A DNA stretch of 64,000 nucleotides from Nageia nagi. Its lineage: Eukaryota; Pinophyta. The stretch covers positions 159,340,001-159,404,000 of the forward strand of contig JBITNC010000001.1 of the NCBI GenBank assembly GCA_050084985.1, read 5' to 3'. Under the pieces are notes generated by a model. That model worked only from the letters and a program-made list of their open reading frames with translations, had not been told where the DNA came from and ran no database searches. The translations under genes and the position numbers were made by a program. Positions 23,340 through 35,290 of this stretch are shown in pieces; positions within the stretch are counted from its first letter, which is position 1; the number at the start of each line of letters is the position of its first letter.

Positions 23340-26069
23340 GCATGTGAGTGGAACTTTTTAGAATTAATAAATATTATTTTTACTTCTATATTGTACCAAA
23401 TTATTTACTAGATAAATTTTCAAATTCTCAAGATAAGCAAAAAAGCCTCAGATACAATAATTTCAATTTAAGGACATCTTAAACAATGATGCACATAAAA
23501 CATAATAATGCAATATAGATAGTTCTTATTTTTAATTTATGAATTCATAGTTAGTACTAAATTTTGCAAGCAAGGATTAGTCAACCAAGGATTAGTGCAC
23601 AAAATACTTAATGTTTAAGTATACATATTTTTAATATAAGATGTAATGCTTTTAATATAAGATTTAATGCATCCTCCCCCTTTTTCTTTATCGTAATAAA
23701 GTACATATGAAAAAAATGCATTAAAAGAGTTATAAGAGTAAAAAACTTGATTCATATGCAGAAAATGAGAGTATGATCACCTAGTGAAGGTGCATAGTAA
23801 TGTGAGATTACCTGGTGAACGAACCCTCGTGCTTGTAGAATGAAACAAGGTCAAATGTAAAGGGGTTGAAATACCATAGAACAACATATTTGGGATAAAA
23901 GTAATGTGAAGTGGGACATACCTCACATTGTTTTAAAAAAAATGCATGGGTTAAGGGGGTCCCACAAGAGTGCATTAATAAGGTTGAAAAAAAAATACTT
24001 AATCTCAGATATAAAAGATTAAACTTGAGCATGCTGAATAATAGGTGCACTAAATATAAGCATGTTGGATGCCCTCCAACAATTGAGTTTTACTCCCCTT
24101 ATGGGGTTCCAAGGGGCAACACCCCTGGCATGCCACCCCCATACGAGACAGGGTTTCAAATTTTTCTAGAGGGGTTAAAATAGGCTTTCTGAAAGAGATG
24201 CAAGCTTAAAAAAATACATGATGGTTCTCATTTGTATGATACCTTTAAAGCCCTAATTTTAGCTTAATGTAAATTAAGAAATGTGCATGAAAAAAATAAG
24301 AGACTAGGAGTAATGCCCATCATCATCCATACCACAAAAGGGTATAGTAATTGTGAAAAAAAAATTTATCAAGCCAAATTAAGAAGGACAAGGAAATAAG
24401 TGCTGGTAACATCTAATTTAATAAATGTAGTTAAGTCACATTAAAAAAAATGTGATCTGGTCAAGTGATAATGTGGGACAACGTAAAAACAAATATGGCA
24501 TCATGTCAATTAAAGACATGTTGGAAAAAATAAGTTGTCCATTATTGAAAATAGATGCCACTTGGTTGTAAAAAAATATTCTCCCACCATAATAAAGAGT
24601 AGAACTAGCAAGAAAGAGGAAAAATACGAGCCACCCATACTAATAAATTCAAAGGTGGGCAACCGCCATGAGAATATATAGATAGTGGTGAATCAAATGT
24701 GGTAGTGTTGGTCATCATTATACCAACAACTAGCACAAGCAAGCCATGTATTAAAATAAAATGGGCAAGTCATGCATGTTTTGGAATTTAGAATGAATAA
24801 AATGTGAAGAGCTTGACCAAAGAGAAGAAAAATGATAAAAACCTTGGTATCCTTTTGCGCCATCATGCACCCATTGAAATGTGTTATTTGCAACAGGCGA
24901 ATAAAACTACAAAGGCATGAAAGCAAATGAAGAGATGTCATTGGGAGAGGTAGGTTGGGGTTAGTGATGGTAGCCATAAGAGTCATTGTAGTGTTGAAAT
25001 GCCTTAATAGGATTCAATCGCATGAGCTACAAGTGTACATCGAAAGCCAATTTTTGAGATTGCATACTATGCTTCTGAGGGGAAAGTAATGTCATAGGTG
25101 TATTTTGATTATCGTCAAATGTTAATTTGTCCCTATTGGAAATTCAACAGTTTAGGTCACTCTTCAATCACTTTCAAATCCATTCGTATGACACCATCGA
25201 TCAAGTTAAGTTGATTACCCAAATCAGTATTTGAAAGCATAAAATTCATGGGGAGCAAGATTCATGTTGAACAATGCACTTAGCGATGGTGTGATGGGAA
25301 AAGATGAATTTGTGGACAAAAGTGAGGAAGTCATGTTCCATAGTGGCAAAAAGGGTAGATAAGTTAAAAACTCAAATCTCTGACTTTGGAAGTCATGTTC
25401 CATTGTAGACACGATGTTAACCAGGAGAGAAGGAGGGAGCATCAGAAGCCTTATCTATTCAAATTTCATCAAATCCATTGGATAGACTATAAGAGAGAAA
25501 GGTATTCCTTGTTCTCTCTCAAATTTAGTTTGTCAAGAGATAAACAAAAGACACCATATTGTATTAACACAATATACAAAAAATAATATAAATTCTATTT
25601 GTAAAAAACAAAATAGAATACAATATAGATATATATTCTCATTTTGTAAAAAAAAATCAATTATAAAAATTTTAACATAGTTTGAGAAATCTAAAAATAT
25701 ATTTAACTATGTAGAATAAAATTGTTAGCAATGATCATTATAAATCTTAAGCATTAGAGATTGTAACTAGATTAAAAAAAATGATCTAAAGCATAACCTT
25801 AGGAAGGAGGTTAAATTGAAGATTAAAAATACTCCACTGACATGTAATGAAGGTAATAATTTTACCTCTAAAGTTCAGCTCAATAACCTCAAATTTCCAA
25901 CATTTTAGTAGAAATATCTCAATTCAACTTCACAATTAGTAATTGAAATGAACTAAATATTTAAGTTTCACATGAAACTTGAAACAAGATAAAAGTATAG
26001 ATATACCTTAATTTGAGGTGATTTACCTCAAATTTCCAAGTTGTAGTTTGGAGGAGATCCCACAAGCAA
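23340..26069. other. Rest of the LARD-like interior, no gene seen
   Basis: AT-rich sequence with an unusual GC-rich patch at 24070-24180 that contains mirror or inverted C and G runs (ctccccttatgggg, aaggggcaacacccct). Open stretches at 23808-24050, 23911-24183 and 24693-24986 show no known motif. This part would be the leader and gag region if the element were coding. Confidence 0.4.
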
Positions 26070-26081
26070 GCTTTGATACCA
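26070..26081 (-). other. Primer binding site (initiator tRNA-Met type)
   Basis: TGGTATCAAAGC on the minus strand, one base from the usual TGGTATCAGAGC, 5 bp from the end of the 5' LTR. It starts minus-strand DNA synthesis in LTR retrotransposons. Confidence 0.85.
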
Positions 26082-26086
26082 TTTAA

Positions 26087-26685
26087 TGGAATTGAAGGAT
26101 TTCATAACCCAAGAACACTTATAGGACCTTCATCTAATATAGCAATCAATCATTCTAAACTAAAAACTCAAGAAGCATTCTCACATAGTAACACAAGATG
26201 TATAGTGGTTCCTCCATCATATGGAGTACTCCACTTTAGGTCTCCTTTTCACTATACTCTCAAACAATGTACACTCATATGGATCTCAACCATGACTCTC
26301 TTTAGCATGAAGCATAGCTTGAATGCTTAAAATCTTACTAACTAAGATTTATACTAACAACTATAATTCTATCTACTTCTCATCTTCATCCCCATACCTA
26401 TGTTCACAATATGAGCTCCTTTCATAGGACTCAAAACTAACCTTAGGTAGTTAACTAACCTAACTATAATTGGTTAGTTAACCTTAAGTTACAATTTAAA
26501 AATTACATTTAATTGTTAGTGGAGACACTATTCCACCTAACAATATTATTTTAAGTTGGGTGGAGAATACTATTCCACCCACCATGCATGAACTTCATTA
26601 TCACCTAATAATCAAATTTAGGTGATTATTAATATGCTAAGCATATTAATTACACAATGCACTAAATAAAATTATAGCTCTAACA
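26087..26685 (-). repeat. 5' LTR of the LARD-like element
   Basis: 599 bp partner of 18851-19430. It differs by scattered substitutions and a short extra segment near 26445 (taggtagttaactaacc). High similarity between the two copies suggests this insertion is younger than the neighbouring elements. Confidence 0.88.
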
Positions 26686-27477
26686 ATAAAGAAAATAAAT
26701 CATTAAGTAGCAAGACTGTTATTTTCCATAAACATTTGTGACATCTCATCAAACATTTCCTAGAGCAGGTTTTCTCTTGCTCATAAGTAATCTCTTTCTT
26801 ATCGATATAATTGGAGGTCATCATATATACCCATAATTACATTATGAAGTTTATTAATTTTACCAGTCATTTTCTTGATGTTTCAACTTTTGCATTGACT
26901 CTAACCACTATCTCACTTAAATATGTCTCAACTTCACATCATAGTTGATCCTGATCCTCACACAACACTCTTAATTATTTAGATATTATCACTAGATACT
27001 CTTTACTTTGCCTTCAATCTTCCCTCTTAAAGATCAATGTATCCCTCTCCACCATTACTATAAAAAGTTGGCATAGTAGCTCTCACGTTTCTAAGTTTCA
27101 TGATGCCTCGAATATCTCTTTTACATTCATTTGATTCCTTGAGGCTACGATTTCACAATCATTTGGATGAATGTTGTTTGTGTTCCTCCCACATAAAAAG
27201 AGGTTAAGCCTTTCCCTTAAATCTTGGAGCAACTTATCTTCTTGTTCTTATCCTCCATGAAACCCTAACTCATACAATATTCATGCTTCACTCCTATTGT
27301 ATGGCAAATAATCACAATAGTCTTCAACACTTGAAATTGTTGAAAAATCAATAAGTGATAGTTAATTCCTGAACCCTTGGCAATTTCTTTAATGCAAATA
27401 CATAAATAATAATTACCATATTTGTATCTCATGACCAAATGATAAAAAGAAATTAGTAGTCTATTATGAGTCTACCT
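26686..27477. other. Nothing recognised
   Basis: AT-rich interval between the LTR element and the LINE fragment. No open frame with family resemblance was seen. Confidence 0.35.
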
Positions 27478-27870
27478 TGGTTTTTGGGAAAGAGATGATT
27501 ATTCCTAGAAAAACGGTAACTAGGTTTCAATGTGAACAAGGCTAAGAAAATGAGTGCTCCAATTTGGGTTGTTCTTTTACACCTCCCCTTTTAGTTCTAC
27601 TAGAAAATATTTTAAGTAATTGAAGGGTTCAACAAATTCATTATAGTTGATGAGGTCATAAAGGCCAAGATAAGACTTATAGTGGTAAGATTCTATGTTA
27701 TGGTTGAGTTCAAGGTTAGGTTATCAAATACAATAACACTTGAATCAAACTTAGGTGAGTGGGAGCAAGATCTATGATTTGAAGAGAACAATTGGTTATG
27801 CTTGATATGTACTCAGGTGGGGCATAGTGTTAGTTCACTCCCTACTTGAAAAGAATGGTGACCAAAAGAA
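27478..27870 (+). pseudogene. LINE ORF1 fragment (DUF4283 and CCHC knuckle)
   Basis: Plus-strand frame reads FLGKEMIIPRK, PIWVVLLHLPF, KAKIRLIVVRFYVMVEFKV, SNTITLESNLGEWEQDL, then WLCLICTQVGHSVSSLP. This is the order of plant L1-type LINE ORF1: a DUF4283-like RNA-binding domain, then a zf-CCHC_4-type zinc knuckle (27799-27840). The knuckle has C-x2-C-x4-H, but the last Cys is Leu. One frameshift lies near 27540, and stops stand at a few Trp, Gln and Glu positions. No endonuclease or reverse transcriptase follows. Confidence 0.75.
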
Positions 27871-30800
27871 GGATGAATATGATTTTAACAATAGGGAAAG
27901 GGTTACAATAGAAATGTAAGATAGTTCCCTTGACTTGGTAATCATAGCTGAAGAAAGTTACAAGGAATATGGTGAACCTACCCCAATATAGTAAATAGTA
28001 TAAAGTGATGCTCATGGGAAAGAAGGTGAATAACCACATGACCCGAAGATGCAAATGTAGGAAAGGAAAATGCCTAAGAATGAAGGTTGGAAATAAATGA
28101 AATTCAAAAAGAGATCGCTAACACAACGTAATATGTACTTGAAAAGTCAATCATACTTAGAAGAATTGATGGTGAAAGAAACATAATTTCTCAAAAGTAA
28201 TTTTTAGATAACGCAAAATGCATTAAAGAAGATATACATAGGAGAAAGACATGTTGGACGTCCAAATGAAGAAGAAATTAAAGAGCAAGGAGGTTATAGA
28301 CAATAAAATATCAACATTAGATGATTTTGGGAGAGGGTTTCTCCTTAAACTAGGAAAGAAACAAGATGATTGTATAAGTCTATTGATCTAGAAACTACAA
28401 TTTTGGTAGCACACTCATTCAAGAAAGAAAGTTCTTCCATAAATTGAAATAATTAAGAAATAGTTAAGAACATCCTAAAACTATAAAATAAATAGTGGTA
28501 GGATGTTGAAAAAGCTATTGTAAATTTATAGTAATAAGTTTTGGGTACCTTAATCAAAAAGCCTCTTTAATTTAAATGACCTTTTTTTGTCTTGACAAAA
28601 ACAAAAAAGTAGTTAAGGTCAATAAATAGCTTCTAAGAAATGAAATAAAGTAACTCATAAACATTTAAATTAAATTTGATTGACCAAAAGCTACAATGCA
28701 CAAATGATATTACCATAACCAAATGGCAACTACATACCCCAAACATTATAATGTGTGTAATGAGTTATCATCATATCATATGCCAAATCATAATGTTGGT
28801 TTTTCTATTGCAATACAAGAAAATTATGAACTATTTCATTCTCTTATATGTTCATAACACAATTATAACAACTATTACTTTAGACACAAAATAATTCATC
28901 TCATAAGTTTTGTGCGAGTGTCTCTATTTATGTTGCAAGCAAATGCATTAACCATCTAACAATTTTTGCCCATGATCATAAATGCTAAAATTTACAAATA
29001 CATATCCATTTCTCATGCCATATAATGGTAAGTAAAATCCATGTAAGGGATATTTCTATAAGCTAAAGGAGTATTTTTTCCTATGGCCGCTCCAAGCCTA
29101 TGATTTTACTTAAACATCCATTTAAACCCACTTACCTAGCAACTATACTAAAACCATATAGGATTTGAAGGAAGTTACACCATTTTGGTGTTAAGATAAT
29201 CAGGTGTTCTAGTTTAGGTTTCAAAAACCCAAAGTGCAACTATACAAAAGCACAAAATATTAAATTGGTAAGCATATCACCTCCATGATTACCAATGTAA
29301 TGGCATAATTCCATCTATAGGTGTTCAAATTGAAATACAAAAGGCAAGTTAACCTCAAGACTTGGTTTGCTCTCTACCCATAACTTTATTTTTTACAAGT
29401 TACATAATATTTCTTTTATTTACAAAGTTGAATCAATAAAACCCAAAGTATGGCTAGGAGTTTTGAGATATTAAGCATATAAAATGAAATCCATATTGAG
29501 AAGAATAACCAAGATGTGCATCGTATGGTTTGGGTAATATTTATAAGCGATTCATTTACTATCTTAGAAATCTCAAAAATAGTTACAGACATTTACTCAC
29601 AAAGGAGAGAGAGTTCCCAGATAAATAATTGCTCAATGTGCCACACAAAATATGCAATAGATAATAATTCATTTTTTAGCAAAGAGAAAACAAAATAGGG
29701 GAATAAAATGGCATCATATATCAAATTTCTCATAGTTTGTGGCTCTAAAGTGAATCTTTTCATCTATTGTGTCCTCCCTTGCAAGAATGTCATTCCTTCT
29801 AGGCATTTAAATGCTTAAGTCTTCCTCCTACATGGTGTGATGCTTTGTGGTAGCAATGGAAAAGCCTAAACCTTGGCTGCAGTAGGGAATCCATTGTTAA
29901 CCCATCAACAAGGAATTTCTTAATGAATCGAAAATAAGGAATTCATTGTCAACCTAATAACAAGGAATTTGGTTACTAGCATGTATATTGGAAAGACTAA
30001 ATGACTGACTTGAATGATGCTTTCTTTTGTAATTTATTTTCTAAAAGTTTAATGACATTATTGTTGTGTCCAAGGCTTTAGCTACCATATTGTTGAAATT
30101 CTATTCTGCTAGGCCAACTCGCTTTTTGGTTATTTTGATGTTGGTTGTCATGACATTGGGTGTTTTTTTTGTTCATTCATGCATTGTGCTTGAGTCATTC
30201 CTTTTCAAGCTCCTTTGAGCATTTTAAATATTAAATTTGATTGTTTTGTATTTTCAATAATGTTTAGCTCTTTTTCTTATTTTATTATGATTATTGCTAT
30301 CATAATGGTAATTAAGCGATTCCAAATTATGATTAATAATTTACAATAATTGATTTTATAGAAATAGATTCTTAATATTAGTATATTAATATTCTATTTG
30401 AAATGCATTTAATGAAATCATTAACACACTTAGATAATATTTGTTTCATAAGTTAAATGATTTCTTAAAAAAAATAATCCAATTTTATATAATAACAACT
30501 CATAATAATCTTCCATAGTCAAAGATTTTTATTATATTTGAATTTATATAATTGTAAATGAAAAAATATAATAATAATAAAGGAAAAATATAATTGATTG
30601 ATTGCATTTTATTATTATTATTATTATAATATTTTATTTTTAGATTTTAAATAATTGCTTTATTTCTTTTAAAAGTAAAAGAATGATATTATTTATTATT
30701 CTTGATTACTGAAAGAAATGAATTATATATAGTATTAAGTTTGAGAAAATATTAAATAAATAATTTAATATTCTACTTTCTCTCTTAAATATTTCACATG

Positions 30801-31318
30801 ATGAATATTTTTAAAGACAATTTTAAAGTGAAAGAATTTAATCATGACTTAAAATTATTGTTAGTAGTATTAATGTATTTATTTATATTTAAAATTTTGA
30901 ATTATAAGTATTAGTATATTTACCTTAATGCAATTATCTGATTGAAATAACTAATTCCAAGAGAAAATATTGCCTTTGATAAATGAAACACTATATTATG
31001 CACCTAACGTACACTAGTCACGATGAAAAACATAGATAGAAATTTATGATATTTACTTCCAATGATCATAACATGTACTTCGAAGAACATACACGCAAAG
31101 AAAGATATTTTATTTGGATATGTCCTTTCTAGACAAGTCAACCTGAGTAAACAAACTTTCTTAATTATAAATCATGGATAATTGTGGGTTCAACAAACAG
31201 CGTATTAATTTTTTATTTATCATAATTCATTGTCTTATAAATGGTCATATCCTTACGTTCTGGTAGAGTCTGAAATAGTCTACATGCATTTATGATTGAT
31301 GGCACAAGGAACTTTTTG
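27871..31318. other. AT-rich region, no gene seen
   Basis: No domain or long repeat recognised. A short duplication of ggaattcattgt..aacc..aacaaggaattt occurs at about 29888-29970. The part from 30200 to 31000 is very AT-rich with trinucleotide runs. It lies downstream of the small host gene. Confidence 0.4.
30607..30630. repeat. (ATT)n microsatellite
   Basis: Run of ATT/ATA units in the AT-rich interval; a related (ATA)n run stands at about 30568-30581. Confidence 0.8.
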
Positions 31319-31320
31319 AA

Positions 31321-31326
31321 TTTATT
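31321..31326 (-). promoter_or_regulatory. Polyadenylation signal AATAAA
   Basis: AATAAA on the minus strand about 45 bp beyond the stop codon of the two-exon gene, a usual distance for a plant 3' UTR. Confidence 0.45.
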
Positions 31327-31367
31327 ATGTCAAGTAAAACTAGCATAGCAACATTGACTTGGTACCA

Positions 31368-31516
31368 TCATTTAGACGTAGGTTTGTCATATGCAGCTAT
31401 ATTTTGTGGCTCACATTCAGGCATGAAAAGGCGAACAAGCAAAGCTGTGCCACTACTCCCAGCAACTGCCCCACATAAGCCCCACCTAATTGCCCTTGGG
31501 ACTGTTACTCGTGGAC
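31368..31516 (-). CDS. Exon 2 of a small conserved plant protein
   Basis: 149 bp that complete the frame begun in exon 1 at 46396-46543. On the minus strand an acceptor (cttacgcag) precedes GT, which with the single G left by exon 1 makes a Gly codon. The protein continues PRVTVPRAIRWGLCGAVAGS and SGTALLVRLFMPECEPQNIA, ends AAYDKPTSK, and stops at TGA 31368-31370. A Gly/Ala/Leu-rich stretch could be a membrane segment, followed by a hydrophilic tail with PECEPQNIAAYDKP. There are no internal stops, and base usage is clearly less AT-rich than the surroundings. The phrase gave me the impression of a conserved small plant protein, possibly organellar, but I cannot name it. The plus-strand open frame at the same place is a shadow. 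Confidence 0.8.
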
Positions 31517-32977
31517 CTGCGTAAGTGTGACATACATAATAACATCAGCACTTAACAGACAACAATGTAATTGGCCAACAAACTTTCTTGAACATTCGGT
31601 TGGTTATCATATCAAATTTCCACAGAATACATGGCCCTCAAACAATAATGTCAACAACACCGACATGAAAAAATGAAAAGCAATCTTTTTTTGTTGGCAC
31701 TTTTTAAATCTATTTTTTGAGGAATACAAAAAATTTGAAATGGTGTCACAAACAGTTATCCAACAAATAATGGAAATATATATTTGATAGAAAAACAGAG
31801 TCGTCAAACATGTCAAACATTTCTATTGACAAAATGTTACCACAATGGTTTGAATGGATAATATACAGCAAGACAAAGAATAAGATATGCTTGACAACCT
31901 CTAAAGAAATCATGGTCTAGAAGCAACATTCCAAAAAACTGTAAAATAAGATCACAAAAGACGAAAACAATAGATTATTTCAAAAGAGATATTCAGACTT
32001 CACTGAAATGAATCAATGAAATAATGACTTAAATTACAAAAACGTTTTTGAACTCGTTAACAAATAATTTTTGTAGAACATATTACCAAATTCACAGATA
32101 TGGAGTTTAATTCAAACATTCGACATATTTTTACTTTGGCTATAATCGTATTACAATACCATCTGCATTATATTCCACAGTTACCATAGTTTTCTCAGTA
32201 TTTTAATCTTAATTATATGTAGCCTGCCTTGCGTGGGTTCTGGATTATCTACATAGTTCATTTTGTGAATGCTAATTCGCTACTGTTTTTGCATCTGTTT
32301 TATCCTTCTAGTTTTTACATCAACTTTGGCTTTCATGTTTGTCTCAATCAAATATCATTGGAAGCCATTTGAACTGTATGTGTTCCTTTCTGATCCTCGA
32401 TTTTAGAATTTATAGAAAAAAAATATTGGCCCAAGTATTCTTATAATTTCGACATGTTAAATGTGGCCGTATTTATATTGTTTAATCGCTGTGTCTGGAC
32501 TCCTATGTCGTAGCACTGTAAGCAGGCTAGCTTGTTTCATAGCTTGCACCACTGTATGTTCTTGTGAAGAAAACAATTCTAATCAATAAGAGCAATGTTA
32601 AAGATGACAATGTGCCAATAATACTTTAGAGGAATCACCGAAACTCCAATGTCAGTCAAAAGTTGTTTTAACATGACTACTTCATCTGTGGCAATAAATG
32701 TTCTAAGAAAGAAAGGAACGTTATTAATGTCCACTGATGACCAAAGCAGGTCAATAGGGCTTGGATAAGATAATACTTGTTTAAAAAGCAAACTTTAGAA
32801 GCCCAAAGGGGGCCTCTCTGAATCAAAAACAACTAAAAGAAACCAATGCATGAGGCAAACTAGGGTCTATATGCTGGAGTGTCGAGGAGTACAGGACACA
32901 TTAAAATCATCAATCAATCTGAAGAAGCCAATACATGATCTACTAGTGCCTTTTGGAGTGTGGCATGGTTGAGTTCA

Positions 32978-34184
32978 GTGATTGAAAAATTGTGAGAAAA
33001 TGAAGAGATCACCGAGTTTGAATACAAACGGGAAAATCACAGAGTAATTGACAGTCAAGTTTCCAGCAATTTTGGCAGAGGAAATCATGGAAAAACTGAT
33101 GAGAACTGGTGAGTAACTCGGCTATGTCAAAAACAGAGTCAAAAATAGTGAAAAAACTGTGAAAAATCAGAGTAAAAAATGCAGCAGTCAGCGTTTTGGG
33201 GGGTTAAGGTGGGAAAAAGGTGTCATTTAGCTCACTTGTTCCTTGCTGCTCTTCATTTTGCCTAGCAGATGTGAGTTTCGAAGATTTAAAGTTTCTCCAT
33301 CGATCGGGAGCATTTCACCATAGATTTCAAGCAATTTGGGAATTCAACCAAGAGTTTTTCAAATTTCACTCTGAAATTTAAGAGGTGGTTTTTTTTTCAA
33401 ATTTCATCATGAAATTCTTTTTTCCTTTGTTTATTTGTAGCATTGCCATGATTCAAATTTCTTTTTTTTTAATTGTAGATGTATTAAAAAAATTAGGGTT
33501 AGGGTTTGATTTTTTTTCCCAATAAAACTCTCTTTTTTTCATTATCTTGTTTTAATATAATTAGCATGTTGAACATCTGTTTTTTTTTGGCAGATGGCTT
33601 CTGAAGATGAGGGCCATTCATGTCCATTATGAGGGAAGGATATTGCTTGGAAGCATGGGAAGAAGGACCATCTTCCAAATCAAGTGGTGGTATTCATAGG
33701 TTCAAATCAAGGATACTTGGTCAGGATGTAGAGCTTTGCACTGTGGAGCCTAAGGTCACTTTATAAGATACAAGCCCTACTTGTGAGATACACATCATTG
33801 TTTGAAAGCATTCACATCAAGAAATGTATAAGGTTGAGCCAGTAGCGCCTCAATGGCCTTGTGTTCTTCCAATACAATCTAAAACTTTACATCAAACAAG
33901 TGAAGCGCATAAAGTCGCATGATGCCATTGACCTTGATTCTATGGATCCACTAGCATATTGGGTTGCTAAAGATGTGGAATTCATGTTCATTGAGAAGGA
34001 AATCAAGCAATTTGAGAGGGAAGCAATAGATGGTTTATCATCTGCAACAACTACAATTGATATGGAACTTGAGGACATACTTGAGGATCCTATTGAGGAT
34101 GAGGATGCACGACTTCCACAGGCACCACCCATTGCAAGGATCCTATTCGAAATGTGTGTTCCTCCAAATTGCCTAGCTCATTAA
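32978..34184 (+). mobile_element. Internally deleted hAT transposon copy
   Basis: The left part (from about 32978, cagtgattgaaaaattgtgag) resembles a hAT terminal region. A leader with T-rich runs leads to an acceptor-like ttttggcag and ATGGCTTCTGAAG at 33597. The coding remainder joins an N-terminal piece directly to the C-terminal end of the transposase, so the central catalytic part is gone. The right terminal repeat was not found; an LTR-like repeat begins near 34450. It lies in the long intron, antisense to the host gene. Confidence 0.65.
33597..34184 (+). pseudogene. hAT transposase fragment, N- and C-terminal parts joined
   Basis: Begins MASEDEGHSCPL, stop, GKDIAWKHGKKDH, similar to the BED-finger start of plant hAT transposases. 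Near 33795-33900 the frame reads SLFESIHIKKCIRLSQ, stop, RLNGLVFFQYNLKLYIKQVK. This is the conserved C-terminal dimerisation stretch (family form: SVFE.IHTKKRN.L..QRLNDLV...YNL.L). An acidic tail with DAIDLDSMDPLAYWV follows to the stop at 34182-34184. The open frame at 33861-34184 is this C-terminus. The DDE catalytic core is missing, so it could not catalyse transposition. Confidence 0.8.
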
Positions 34185-34449
34185 CAAAAGGTAAAAGTCA
34201 ACATTGATTGATGAAGAGCCAAAGCCTCCCCTCACCCTATGCAATAAGACGAACCACACCCTAGAAGCAACATGTGATGGAAGACATGGTCTCACTAGTC
34301 TCCCTTTATCAACTTAGGTCCCAGTAGCCTCAAAGGGTCACTTCATTCCCCAAGCAACAAAGATAGGAGGAAGGAAGTGATTAATCTAAAATATATGGAT
34401 GCCTCTTGCATACTGTAGCACCTTTGAGTAATTGCTTCCCTAAAGTGTA

Positions 34450-35290
34450 GTTAATATTGCACTTTAATTTTCTAAAATGACTTTATTGAAATGATTTACC
34501 TACTTTATGCAAAAATGCCAATTTGGGCCCACTTTGGGCTATTATAGTTTAAATTACCAAAATATTCCGACTTAGTGTTATTTTATATATACATCGGCTT
34601 AGGTGGATCCATCTACGTGAACTCAAAATTGACTTCTCAAGTATATATAATGCAAAAAGAAAATGCGCATTTGATATTTTGGGATTTCACAAACAAGGTT
34701 GTACATACTCTTACTTCCAGAGGCGATAATGCTAACCTCTTCTACAAAATTGATCATATTCTTCTCTAGTATTTTCCAAAGTCAAGTTTAAAAGTACTGA
34801 AGCAAAATTCCATAAGGCAAACTCCATATTCAAACAAAATCCTACAAGAGGTATCAACCAAATCCACCATGCTTAAGAATTTAAGTGTTAACAAATCCCA
34901 AGACATGGGTGTTCCAAATCTTGCATCCCAAAACACTAAGCTTTTTGGACCCCTATTCCAAAACATAGGCAATTTGGCCCTTGAACCATATTGACTTTGT
35001 ATCAGTTTCAAGAGCTGAACCCAGCCCATTATTACAAGGGTTTATCATTTGCTTGCACCAAACTGTTGGAATTTGTCCTCCAAGATCATAAGTTGTTTGC
35101 CAACCTTCTACATTTTACAATTTTCAAATAAGTCCTATCTATGTCTCCTCTCTCAAATTCTACAACCACCTAGCTTTCTACGTCTAATCCTGCATATTGC
35201 CATAATCTATTTCCATTCCATAGGCATAATAAATTGTATATATTTTCATGCATATTTTTATTGTATCTACGGTCAGTATTGCTCACAATA
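34450..35290 (+). repeat. LTR-like dispersed repeat, copy 1
   Basis: Matches 53160-53990 in order: tttatgcaaaaatgccaatttg, the segment around tatatacatcggcttagg, ctcaaaattgacttctcaa, the aaaacatgggc/aaaacataggc phrases, catttgcttgcaccaa and the closing caacctt..ctacaatttt block. Copy 2 is followed by a primer-site-like sequence, so this copy may be a solo LTR. Ends are approximate. It lies inside the 14.9 kb intron. Confidence 0.68.

Larger units (their letters stand above)
18851..26685 (-). mobile_element. LTR element without recognisable gag-pol (LARD-like)
   Basis: A 7.8 kb element. LTRs at 18851-19430 and 26087-26685 match nearly base for base over about 590 bp and end TG...TAACA. A primer site reading TGGTATCAAAGC on the minus strand (26070-26081), matching the 3' end of initiator tRNA-Met, lies 5 bp inside the right LTR. 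A polypurine tract (CATTAAGGGGGAG on the minus strand, from 19431) abuts the left LTR. These fix the orientation as minus. The 6.7 kb interior shows no gag, protease, integrase or reverse transcriptase, so it fits a large retrotransposon derivative that would move in trans. The outer flanks (aatga and ataaa) do not match as a 5 bp target duplication. Confidence 0.88.

Noticed and set aside
31327-31524. Plus-strand open frame of 65 codons
   Set aside because: It overlaps exon 2 of the minus-strand gene, whose frame has an acceptor site, a stop with a polyadenylation signal behind it, and continuity with exon 1. The plus-strand frame has no such support.
33887-34132. Minus-strand Ser-rich open frame
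   Set aside because: Exact antisense of the hAT C-terminal coding piece; the Ser runs arise from acidic codons on the other strand.
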